A DNA stretch of 9,104 nt, taken from the NCBI GenBank assembly GCA_963545585.1, contig CAUUKX010000080.1, positions 1 through 9,104 on the forward strand, written 5' to 3'. The notes under the pieces were generated by a model that saw nothing but the letters and a program-made list of their open reading frames with translations, had not been told where the DNA came from and made no database searches. The DNA is from W11650 sp963545585. GTDB taxonomy: Bacteria > Bacillota > Clostridia > Lachnospirales > Vallitaleaceae. The translations under genes were made by a program, and so were the position numbers. Below are positions 1 through 5,761 of the stretch, piece after piece; within the stretch, counting starts at the first letter, position 1, and each line of letters opens with the position of its first letter.

Positions 1-135
1 TGGAATTACTTTTGCTTTCAACGAATTGCGAATGGCTTGCCTGAACTGTAATTGCAGCAGGGGATTATGGTTGATTGCCGGGGAGAGTTTGCCTGAATAT
101 TAGGGACGACAGCCTTGTGGTTGAATGGAGGACCA

Positions 136-222
136 ATGAAATTAAGATTGGAAAATATAGAATCAATTAAGGAAGAAAATGGCAATAATCTTTCGGCAAA
201 GCTCGGATTGGCAATAGTTTGA
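136..222 (+). CDS. doubtful 28-residue ORF, possibly a gene remnant
   Basis: An ATG at 136 follows GGAGG (127-131) at a short 4-nt spacing and opens a 28-codon frame ending in TGA at 220-222. The first residues, MKLRLENIESIKE, resemble the opening beta-strand of SMC/AAA-type ATPases that begin with 'xxLxLENxxxIKEA'. The resemblance stops after about 13 residues and no Walker motif follows. It could be a decayed 5' end of such a gene, a small leader peptide, or chance. I do not recognise a function and consider chance at least as likely. Confidence 0.15.
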   Translation: MKLRLENIESIKEENGNNLSAKLGLAIV

Positions 223-243
223 ACTGAATTTCGGTGATTGTAC

Positions 244-272
244 TTGCGTCGTAAAGCGCTTTCGGGTAAAAT
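244..272 (+). promoter_or_regulatory. candidate sigma-A promoter with internal AAAGCGCTTT palindrome
   Basis: TTGCGT (244-249) is followed after 17 nt by TAAAAT (267-272), a moderate match to a sigma-A promoter, about 95 nt before the oxidoreductase start. The spacer contains the perfect 10-nt palindrome AAAGCGCTTT (253-262). This has the central CG symmetry of LacI/GalR-type operators and of CcpA cre sites; against TGNAANCGNWNNCA it matches 6 of 9 fixed positions. Binding there would be expected to block RNA polymerase. The -35 is weak, so this is a candidate only. Confidence 0.4.
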
Positions 273-367
273 AAAGAGGAAAACCGATAAACAGGCGGTT
301 AAACAGCGAAATTGCCGCGCTGCCGGTTATTTTATGAAACGGCGGTTTGCGGGGAAAGGAGAGCGAG

Positions 368-1351
368 ATGGTTCGATTTGGCGTAGTGGGAACAAACTTT
401 ATTACCGATGAATTGATTCGCTGCGGTCGACAGGTACAGGATTTTCAGCTGACGGCAGTATATTCCAGGACGGAAGAACGAGCGCGGGAGTATGCCGGCC
501 GGCACGGAGCGGCGCATTGGTTTACGGACTTGGCGGTGATGGCGCAAAGCCACGAGGTGGACGCGGTATATATTGCCAGTCCCAATTCGTTTCACGCATC
601 GCAGGCAATCTTGTGCATGCAGCAGGGCAAACATGTGTTATGTGAAAAGCCGCTGGCTTCCAATGTCAGGGAGGCGGAGGCCATGTTTCAGGCGGCTCGG
701 GAAAACGGCGTTTTGTTAATGGAAGCAATGAAGACCTTATTTTTGCCTAATTTTCAGGCGGTGAAAGATGCCCTGCCGGAAATCGGCCGGGTGCGGCGCT
801 ATATGGCGCAGTTTTGTCAGTATTCTTCCCGGTATGACCGGTATTTGCAAGGGGAAAGGCCAAATACTTTTCAGCCGGAGTTTTCTAACGGTGCGCTGAT
901 GGATTTGGGAGTATACTGTCTTCAGCCTTTGATAGCCTTGTTTGGCCGACCGAAAGAAGTAAGGGCCAATGCCGTTATGCTGCCGACGGGGGTTGACGGT
1001 GAGGGGAGTCTGCTTTTAAATTATGGGGAAATGGAAGCGGTTATTTTTTATTCCAAGATATCCGATTCGGCCCTGCCGGCTGAGATTCAGGGCGAGCAGG
1101 GACGGCTGCAAATGGATAAAGTTTCCCGGCCGGATAAAATCACTTTGATTAAGAACGGACAAAGTTTTGACCGGTCGCGGCAGCAGGCCGATCACATGAC
1201 TTATGAAATTGCTGAATTTATTCGTTTAATTCAGAATGGGCAAATCGAATCGCCGGTGCAGAGTTTTGACCAAAGTCTGGCGGTTATGAAAATTGTCGAA
1301 GCAGCCAGAAGGCAAACCGGAATTCGCTATCCGGCGGATTTGGATGATTAG
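368..1351 (+). CDS. Gfo/Idh/MocA family NAD(P)-dependent oxidoreductase
   Basis: A 327-residue cytoplasmic oxidoreductase of the glucose-fructose oxidoreductase/inositol dehydrogenase/MocA family, which oxidises or reduces sugars, polyols and related hydroxy compounds with NAD(P). The N-terminus (about 1-120) is a Rossmann fold: VRFGVVGTNFI at residues 2-12 is the nucleotide-binding loop, and CEKPLA has the family EKP motif at 93-95 with the conserved lysine K94. The C-terminal alpha/beta domain contains SNGALMDLGVYC around D179; the tyrosine where many members have histidine is typical of the dihydrodiol dehydrogenase-like subgroup. ATG 368 is chosen because AAAGGAG (355-361) lies 6 nt upstream; an in-frame TTG at 347 would place that RBS inside the gene. 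Length is normal for the family. The substrate is unknown. A LacI-like palindrome upstream suggests sugar-responsive control, but that is inference. Confidence 0.9.
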   Translation: MVRFGVVGTNFITDELIRCGRQVQDFQLTAVYSRTEERAREYAGRHGAAHWFTDLAVMAQSHEVDAVYIASPNSFHASQAILCMQQGKHVLCEKPLASNVREAEAMFQAARENGVLLMEAMKTLFLPNFQAVKDALPEIGRVRRYMAQFCQYSSRYDRYLQGERPNTFQPEFSNGALMDLGVYCLQPLIALFGRPKEVRANAVMLPTGVDGEGSLLLNYGEMEAVIFYSKISDSALPAEIQGEQGRLQMDKVSRPDKITLIKNGQSFDRSRQQADHMTYEIAEFIRLIQNGQIESPVQSFDQSLAVMKIVEAARRQTGIRYPADLDD

Positions 1352-1498
1352 GCTGCAATTTGCCGTGCGGGAAGGCTTTGGCGTTTTTGCGGTGCGCTAG
1401 GAGCGAATGCGATTGCCGGATTCGGTCAAAAAGGGAAGTCTTTCGACAGGGCAAAGTTGAGCATAGAAAAATTAAGTTAGGGGAAATGGTGAAAAGCT

Positions 1499-2743
1499 AT
1501 GGGAAAAAAGAAAATGATAAAAACAGCCGGCTTGCTGCTTTTATGCCTGCTAATCAGCGCCTGCGGGAAAATGATTGCCGATGAGCCGGTTACACCGATG
1601 CCGAAAAAAGAGGATTTGAGGAGTGCCAAATCAAAATCGGCGGATAATAAGGAGAAAACACCGGTTCAGGAAGTGGAAAAGACACCGGAGCAAACTCCCC
1701 CAGATGAATCGCTTTCATCTGACCCGAATTTGGCGTTGACGGATATTGAATCGCTTTTAGCCGGAATGAGTTTGGAACAAAAAGTCGGGCAAATGTTTCT
1801 GGCCAGATGTCCAGAAGCTGGAGCAATCGATTCGTTAAAAAAATATCATTTGGGTGGTTATCTTTTATTTGGTCGGGATTTTAAGGATAAAAGCAAGGCA
1901 GAAGTGATTGCGGTGATTGCCTCTTATCAGAAAGCGGCTGCTGTTCCGCTGTGGATTGCAGTTGACGAGGAGGGCGGTGTGGTTAATCGGGTCAGCCGAA
2001 ATCCGGCACTGCGGCTGACACCGTTTGCTTCTCCGCAGTTTTTATACCAAAACGGCGGCTGGGATCGGATTAAAAACGATACCAGCGAGAAAGCCGAGCT
2101 GTTGAAGTCCTTGGGGATTAATCTGAATATGGCACCAGTTTGCGATATCCCGGAGAAGGAAACAGATTTTATTTATGACCGGGCGGTCAGCACGGATTCC
2201 CAGGTGGTTCAGGAATATGCAGCGCAGGTGGTGGCGGTGATGAATGAAGGAAAAATGGCATCGGTACTGAAACATTTTCCGGGCTATGGCAATAATATTG
2301 ATACCCATACTGAGTTTGCCTATGATCGGCGGCCGCTGGAAACCTTTAAAACCCGTGATTTTTTGCCGTTTTTGGCCGGAATTAAAAATGGTGCTGCGGC
2401 AGTTTTGGTATCGCATAATGTGATGACGGCGGTGGATGACCAGATGCCAGCTTCTTTATCGCTACTGGTACATCAGCTTTTGCGAAAGGATTTGGCCTTT
2501 AAAGGAGTGATTATAACCGATGATTTGATGATGGACGCTGTCAAAAAGCGGATGACGGAGGAAGAAGCAGCGATTTTGGCGGTATTGGCCGGAAATGATA
2601 TGCTGTGCGCTACTTCCTTTGAAGTACAGGTGCCGGCAGTTATTGAAGCGGTTCGCTCTGGCCGGATTCCGCCGGCTCAGATTGACGCATCTGTTCGCCG
2701 GATTCTTTTATGGAAACAAAGTTTTTTAAAGGTACAGGATTAG
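1499..2743 (+). CDS. lipoprotein, glycoside hydrolase family 3 (NagZ-like beta-N-acetylhexosaminidase)
   Basis: A 414-residue probable surface lipoprotein. Residues 1-21 form a lipoprotein signal peptide (KKK, a leucine-rich core, lipobox ISA-C with Cys22). Residues about 25-80 are a Lys/Glu/Pro/Ser-rich tether, followed by a single GH3 N-terminal TIM-barrel domain (about 82-410). Diagnostic motifs are VDEEGG, KHFPGYGNN, the IDTH dyad (D268, H270) and TDDLMMDA with probable nucleophile D341. In characterised NagZ enzymes an Asp-His pair is the acid/base and such an aspartate the nucleophile; the usual substrate is GlcNAc-MurNAc from peptidoglycan. KHFPGYG replaces the common KHFPGHG. The start is not certain: ATG 1499 has an in-frame stop just before it (1490-1492), but AGGGG at 1479-1483 is far upstream; ATG 1514 is an alternative that keeps the signal peptide. 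It lies 147 nt after the oxidoreductase with no clear terminator or strong promoter between, so cotranscription is possible. The role is probably cell-wall turnover or muropeptide salvage. Confidence 0.88.
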   Translation: MGKKKMIKTAGLLLLCLLISACGKMIADEPVTPMPKKEDLRSAKSKSADNKEKTPVQEVEKTPEQTPPDESLSSDPNLALTDIESLLAGMSLEQKVGQMFLARCPEAGAIDSLKKYHLGGYLLFGRDFKDKSKAEVIAVIASYQKAAAVPLWIAVDEEGGVVNRVSRNPALRLTPFASPQFLYQNGGWDRIKNDTSEKAELLKSLGINLNMAPVCDIPEKETDFIYDRAVSTDSQVVQEYAAQVVAVMNEGKMASVLKHFPGYGNNIDTHTEFAYDRRPLETFKTRDFLPFLAGIKNGAAAVLVSHNVMTAVDDQMPASLSLLVHQLLRKDLAFKGVIITDDLMMDAVKKRMTEEEAAILAVLAGNDMLCATSFEVQVPAVIEAVRSGRIPPAQIDASVRRILLWKQSFLKVQD

Positions 2744-2781
2744 GATTCGATTAAAGTCGGATTAGGAATCGCCACCCGGCA

Positions 2782-2810
2782 TTGACAAGCCACCAGAAAA
2801 AAGCTATGAT
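2782..2810 (+). promoter_or_regulatory. strong sigma-A promoter for the second lipoprotein gene
   Basis: TTGACA (2782-2787), a 17-nt spacer, and TATGAT (2805-2810): a perfect -35 and a 5-of-6 -10. Transcription would start near 2817, leaving a leader of about 75 nt before the ATG at 2893. It lies between two same-strand genes, so the lipoprotein gene at 2893 can be expressed independently of the GH3 gene. Confidence 0.85.
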
Positions 2811-2892
2811 GAAAACATGGGTATTTTATTCAGTTTTTCTTTGGTGAAACGCCGCACTTTTTGCGACTTGTCTAAAAGGAGAAAGCTGAGCT

Positions 2893-4200
2893 ATGATTGA
2901 CAGGCGAAAAAAGCGGAAAGGAAGAGAAATGCGCGAAATCGGCCGAAAGGGCGAAAAGAAGAAGGTTTTGCTGAGGCAGAGCAAGAGCTTTTTTGGGCTG
3001 TGTCTGCTTTTGCTGCCTTTGTTGGCCGGCTGCGTTCAGGAGAAAAAAGCTGAGGTTTCGGATTTCAAGGGGAGCACCGCAGCGGTGGAGTCAAAAGCAG
3101 CAGATCCGGTTATGCGGGAGCAGAGCCTGAAAGCGCAGGAGCAAATCAGCGCTGAAATAGACAGTACACCAGTTACGGGGACGGAATTTCGGCCGGAACA
3201 GGTGGATGGAGAGCGAAAAGGAAAAAAATATATCCGGTCCGTTTATTTAAGCGGCAATAAAAACTGGATTGCGCCGGTTTTTTTACTGGGGACAGAAGCC
3301 GCTATCGCAGCGAATCGGGAAATCAGAGCGGAGCTTCAGGAAATCACGGAAAACAGCGGCCAAGCCGAGAAAACGCAGATAGCGTACCAGTCATGGCTTA
3401 AAGAAAATATATTGTCAGTTCTCATTCAAGCGGAAAACGGGACAGAAGCCGAGACCTATTTTTCAGCCTATAATTTTGACATCCACACCGGAGAAAAACT
3501 GACAGTTGATCAGCTTTTGCAGAGAGCGGGGATGGACTGGCGGGAAGCGGAGCAGATTTTCGCTGGTGAGCGGAAAGCGTATTGGCGGGCGGTAGCCGTT
3601 CAAAATGGTCGGATGCAGGACAGCTATCTGCCGTATGCGGAAAAAGAAATAGAAACCTTACAGACTTTTTATGCCGAAGGCCGGTTGGCGGCTGTTTTGG
3701 ATGAAGATAAACTCCTTAATTTACTTGTTTTTTTAGAGGATGGATATGGAGAATCCTACTGGCGACTGTATTGCCTGACGACGAACCGGACAACGCTGCT
3801 GCAGCGCAATGCTTACGGCGGCGATTTTCCGGCGGTGGCACTGGCTGATCCGAGTGCGGAGGAGTTGGCCAATGTCAAGATTGTGAAGAAGTTTTTGGAA
3901 TCGTCCGGGGGTAAGAAAAAAACATATTTGCTTTTGCCTTTGTGGGATGGTTTGAGCTTTGAGTGGAGCAAAAAAAATGCGGTTTTAATCAGAGCCGGAG
4001 TGGAAACCAAGCTGCTTTGGACGTCAGGGGAGCTGCCGGGTGAGGATACGATTTATATTGAATTAAATGTGGAGAATGAATCCAATGCCTATTATTACGG
4101 GATTTTTCGCCAGTCTGGAGAGAAAAGTGTCTTTGAACCAAAAGATTTTCAGACACTGAGTCAGGAAGAAAGAGGAATTTTATATCTGCCGGTACAGTAA
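2893..4200 (+). CDS. predicted lipoprotein of unknown function, possible RsiV/PdaC-like C-terminal region
   Basis: A 435-residue secreted lipoprotein with no enzyme motif that I recognise. The N-terminus is very basic, then a leucine-rich core ends in a perfect lipobox, LLAG-C (Cys47). The stretch ending YNFDIHTGEKLTVDQLL (tyrosine at residue 193) resembles the 'YNFD..TGK.L...DLL' signature of the extracellular DUF3298/RsiV-PdaC family, which is found in anti-sigma factors and peptidoglycan deacetylases; this is a weak, by-eye match. The remainder has scattered aromatic and acidic residues and no membrane segment. Two starts compete: ATG 2893 (AAAAGGAG 11 nt upstream) and ATG 2929 (AAAGGA 6 nt upstream), the latter giving a 423-residue protein with a more ordinary signal peptide. 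It has its own promoter and ends 12 nt before a terminator, so it is probably monocistronic. An envelope-associated role is likely; the specific function is unknown. Confidence 0.75.
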   Translation: MIDRRKKRKGREMREIGRKGEKKKVLLRQSKSFFGLCLLLLPLLAGCVQEKKAEVSDFKGSTAAVESKAADPVMREQSLKAQEQISAEIDSTPVTGTEFRPEQVDGERKGKKYIRSVYLSGNKNWIAPVFLLGTEAAIAANREIRAELQEITENSGQAEKTQIAYQSWLKENILSVLIQAENGTEAETYFSAYNFDIHTGEKLTVDQLLQRAGMDWREAEQIFAGERKAYWRAVAVQNGRMQDSYLPYAEKEIETLQTFYAEGRLAAVLDEDKLLNLLVFLEDGYGESYWRLYCLTTNRTTLLQRNAYGGDFPAVALADPSAEELANVKIVKKFLESSGGKKKTYLLLPLWDGLSFEWSKKNAVLIRAGVETKLLWTSGELPGEDTIYIELNVENESNAYYYGIFRQSGEKSVFEPKDFQTLSQEERGILYLPVQ

Positions 4201-4211
4201 AGTCGGCAAAC

Positions 4212-4291
4212 AAAAAGCGGGAAAGTCTTGCGCGGTTAAGCATAGCTTAAAGTCTAATGCTTGAGAACCGATACAAGAAGCCCGCTTTTTT
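4212..4291. terminator. long nested hairpin, probable bidirectional intrinsic terminator
   Basis: AAAAAGCGGG (4212-4221) pairs with CCCGCTTTTT (4281-4290), followed by one more T. Between the arms further complementary blocks line up in order: TCTTG (4226-4230) with CAAGA (4274-4278), CGGTT (4233-4237) with AACCG (4266-4270), and AAGCAT (4238-4243) with ATGCTT (4257-4262), leaving a 13-nt loop. The A/T ends give a U-tract on either strand. It therefore fits termination of the lipoprotein gene (stop at 4200) and of the convergent rpmB gene (stop at 4352). It is longer and more layered than an ordinary terminator. Confidence 0.75.
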
Positions 4292-4351
4292 GATTCTTTG
4301 ACAAAGACAATTTTTGCCTGAACGCCAAATCCGCTTTGATTGCCCGGCGGC

Positions 4352-4537
4352 CTATACTCTTTCTACTAAGCCGGAACGTAATGCTTTCGTTGAAACATAC
4401 ATTCTTTTGACTTGCCCGTCAATCTTAACCCGAACTTTCTGCAAATTCGATTTCCATTTACGTCTTGATTTATTGACGGCATGGCTTACTTTATTTCCGA
4501 ATGTCGTAGTTTTTCCGGTGATCGCACATCTTGCCAT
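4352..4537 (-). CDS. rpmB: 50S ribosomal protein L28
   Basis: A 61-residue, strongly basic protein that is clearly bacterial L28, a component of the large ribosomal subunit. Recognisable blocks are the N-terminal MARCAITGK, FGNKVSHA, the central KSNLQKVRV and the C-terminal LRSGLVERV. Zinc-binding L28 proteins carry CxxC at the N-terminus and another near the C-terminus. Here the first pair is reduced to CAIT and the second position reads VSTKALRSG, so this is the zinc-independent (C-minus) form. It is a single-gene unit on the minus strand with its own promoter (4576-4604) and a strong RBS (4543-4551), convergent with the lipoprotein gene and divergent from the ABC operon. Length is normal. 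Whether the genome also holds a zinc-binding paralogue cannot be seen here. Confidence 0.95.
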   Translation of the reverse strand: MARCAITGKTTTFGNKVSHAVNKSRRKWKSNLQKVRVKIDGQVKRMYVSTKALRSGLVERV

Positions 4538-4542
4538 TTTCC

Positions 4543-4551
4543 CACCTCCTT
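4543..4551 (-). promoter_or_regulatory. rpmB ribosome binding site
   Basis: On the minus strand AAGGAGGTG ends 5 nt before the rpmB ATG (4537-4535). It is a near-perfect Shine-Dalgarno sequence, as expected for a highly translated ribosomal protein gene, and it fixes the start codon. Confidence 0.9.
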
Positions 4552-4575
4552 GCTCTCAGTCTACATAACTTCTAT

Positions 4576-4604
4576 ATAATATCAAAAAAAGCGCTAAATA
4601 GCAA
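4576..4604 (-). promoter_or_regulatory. rpmB promoter
   Basis: Reading the minus strand: TTGCTA (-35, 4604-4599), a 17-nt spacer, and TATTAT (-10, 4581-4576). A TG one base upstream of the -10 forms an extended -10. The start site would be near 4569, about 30 nt before the ATG. The spacer includes AGCGCT followed by a T-run. No Zur-type site is obvious. Confidence 0.75.
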
Positions 4605-4814
4605 GAAAAAAATTAAAATCCCTCAAAAAAAGTAACAGCTCCGGCAAGGCGTTTGTAATCTGCTGAGGATATTATTTTGTAAAAGGGGCGGTGGCGAATT
4701 ACGAATAGGGGTATTGCCCCAATAGATTATCAGGCTTGACATACCCTTGGTGAGTAAGTTCTCTATCGGCATATCTGCTTACCGGACCGGAAATAAATTT
4801 TTTTTTAAAAAGGA
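4605..4814. other. intergenic region between divergent rpmB and ABC operon
   Basis: I see no gene on either strand. Visible items are GGGG-TATTG-CCCC (a 4-bp stem, about 4708-4720), a second TTGACA (4736-4741) without a good -10 at 16-19 nt, the sequence CCGGACCGG (about 4783-4791), and an A/T run (about 4792-4810) directly upstream of the operon -35, positioned like an UP element. No function can be assigned to 4620-4780. Confidence 0.5.
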
Positions 4815-4843
4815 TTGACATTTTTTACCACATGATATATAGT
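4815..4843 (+). promoter_or_regulatory. promoter of the double ABC transporter operon
   Basis: TTGACA (4815-4820), a 17-nt spacer, and TATAGT (4838-4843); a TG at 4833-4834 could also serve an extended -10 on TATATA (4836-4841). An A/T-rich stretch directly upstream resembles an UP element. The start site would fall near 4850, inside the palindrome at 4842-4863, giving a leader of about 130 nt. It is the only good promoter seen for 4981-9104. Confidence 0.8.
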
Positions 4844-4863
4844 TAGTTACATAAGTAATTAAC
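4842..4863. promoter_or_regulatory. probable operator for the operon's GntR/YtrA-type regulator
   Basis: Left arm GTTAGTTAC (4842-4850) and right arm GTAATTAAC (4855-4863) are inverted repeats matching at 8 of 9 positions around the 4-nt centre ATAA. The site overlaps the end of the -10 and the expected start site, a classic repressor position. YtrA-subfamily GntR proteins usually repress their own ABC operon through a dyad at its promoter, and such a gene lies at 7130-7501. The link between protein and site is inference. Confidence 0.6.
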
Positions 4864-4917
4864 CATTTAACAAAACAACAAATAAACTATGAAAGTAATT
4901 GGCAGTCGGGTTGTTGA

Positions 4918-4965
4918 GCCGCTTTCCTCGCTGAAAAAGCATGCTTTCTCAGTGAGGAAAGCGGC
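4918..4965 (+). promoter_or_regulatory. 17-bp stem-loop in the operon 5' UTR
   Basis: GCCGCTTTCCTCGCTGA (4918-4934) pairs with TCAGTGAGGAAAGCGGC (4949-4965) along its full length, with one G-U wobble. The 14-nt loop contains the self-complementary AAAGCATGCTTT. No U-tract follows, so it is not an intrinsic terminator as it stands. The RBS AAAGGAG (4971-4977) begins 5 nt after the stem. Possible roles are mRNA 5' stabilisation, translational control, or part of an attenuator. Confidence 0.8.
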
Positions 4966-4980
4966 ATCAGAAAGGAGAAA

Positions 4981-5760
4981 ATGATGTTAGAAGTAAAAGA
5001 TTTTACCAAAATATATAAGCTCAGCCAAAAGCAAAGAAAAGAGATGCGAACGGACGAGCACAACAAAATAGCGGCTAATCATATTAGCTTTCAGGCTCAG
5101 AGGGGTGAGATTTTTGGTTTGCTCGGGCCGAACGGAGCCGGCAAGACCACAACGCTGCGCAGCATAGCAACGCTCTTAGTTCCAACGGAAGGAGAAATTA
5201 CTGTCGGTGGTATCAATGTAGTCAAAGAGCCGGATAAAATCAGAAGCATGATTGGCTTTTTAACCAATGAAATCAAGTTAGATGAGCATTTTACCGCAGA
5301 ATATATGTTTGAGTTTTTCGGCCGGCTGCGCGGAATGAACAAGGAACAAATTGAAAAGCGAAAGCGGGAGTTATTTACTTACTTTCAAATCAATGAATAT
5401 AAGGACAAAAAAATTGAGGAGTTGTCAACTGGCATGAAACAAAAATTAGCGATTGCCGTGTGCATCATCCACGATCCGGAGCTGATTATTTTTGATGAAC
5501 CGACCAATGGACTGGATATTATTACCGCCAGAGCGGTAACGGATTATTTGCAGGAACTGCGAACCCGGGGCAAGACAATCGTTATTTCCACCCATATTAT
5601 GGGAGTGGCGGAAAAGATTTGTGACCGGGCGGCAATCATTATTCAGGGCAAAAAGATTGAGGACGGAACGATTTCAGAAATACTGGAACGTTGGCAAAGC
5701 AATGATTTAGAAGATGCCTTTTTCAAAATGTATACGACCTATGGAAAGGAAGACAAATAA
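4981..5760 (+). CDS. NatA-like ABC transporter ATP-binding protein
   Basis: A 259-residue cytoplasmic ATPase that should drive export through the permease encoded next. It has a complete ABC core: Walker A GPNGAGKTT (49-57), signature LSTGM (148-152), Walker B LIIFDEP (168-174), D-loop GLD (177-179) and switch histidine H205 in STH. The Q-loop lacks its glutamine (FLTNE, 93-97), as I recall for NatA-type ATPases. A Lys/Glu-rich insertion (about 13-30) precedes the core. The closest family by appearance is NatA, the ATPase of the sodium exporter NatAB, though similar pairs export other compounds. AAAGGAG (4971-4977) is 3 nt from the first ATG (4981) and 6 nt from the second (4984), so translation may begin at the second. 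First gene of the operon; 1 nt separates its stop from the permease ATG. Confidence 0.9.
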   Translation: MMLEVKDFTKIYKLSQKQRKEMRTDEHNKIAANHISFQAQRGEIFGLLGPNGAGKTTTLRSIATLLVPTEGEITVGGINVVKEPDKIRSMIGFLTNEIKLDEHFTAEYMFEFFGRLRGMNKEQIEKRKRELFTYFQINEYKDKKIEELSTGMKQKLAIAVCIIHDPELIIFDEPTNGLDIITARAVTDYLQELRTRGKTIVISTHIMGVAEKICDRAAIIIQGKKIEDGTISEILERWQSNDLEDAFFKMYTTYGKEDK

Positions 5761-5761
5761 A

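Larger units (their letters stand above)
1..367. other. gene-poor leader before the oxidoreductase gene
   Basis: I find no convincing gene here. Open frames at the left edge run into stops within about 100 nt (for example + frame 1 stops at 49-51, frame 2 at 101-103), so a 3' end of an upstream gene cannot be claimed. The region holds a doubtful 28-codon ORF (136-222), a candidate promoter (244-272) and short inverted repeats in the presumed 5' UTR: AACCG (282-286) with CGGTT (296-300), and CAGCG (304-308) with CGCTG (318-322). The RBS of the next gene, AAAGGAG, is at 355-361. The 9-mer TTGCCTGAA occurs at 37-45 and 89-97. Confidence 0.5.

Noticed and set aside
37..97. TTGCCTGAA repeated at 37-45, 89-97 and 4314-4322 as a repeat family
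   Set aside because: Nine bases without extended similarity or regular spacing; chance is sufficient.
1360..1584. 74-codon open frame between the oxidoreductase and the GH3 gene
   Set aside because: It overlaps the GH3 signal peptide in another frame, has no family resemblance, and its composition is that of noncoding sequence.
2042..2416. 124-codon minus-strand open frame
   Set aside because: It lies wholly inside the GH3 gene, opposite its catalytic domain, and has no RBS or family features.
4314..4568. 84-codon + strand open frame
   Set aside because: It is the antisense shadow of rpmB, which is recognised with certainty.
4576..4604. Zur or CcpA site in the rpmB promoter
   Set aside because: The AAAGCGCT in the spacer matches only 5 of 9 fixed cre positions, and no Zur-like dyad is visible.
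4708..4720. GGGG-TATTG-CCCC hairpin as terminator
   Set aside because: Only 4 bp, no U-tract follows, and no gene ends nearby on either strand.
4736..4763. Second TTGACA as an additional promoter
   Set aside because: No acceptable -10 hexamer occurs 16-19 nt downstream; the promoter at 4815-4843 is much better.
4918..4965. 5' UTR hairpin as an intrinsic terminator
   Set aside because: No T-run after the stem; the following sequence is the purine-rich RBS region.
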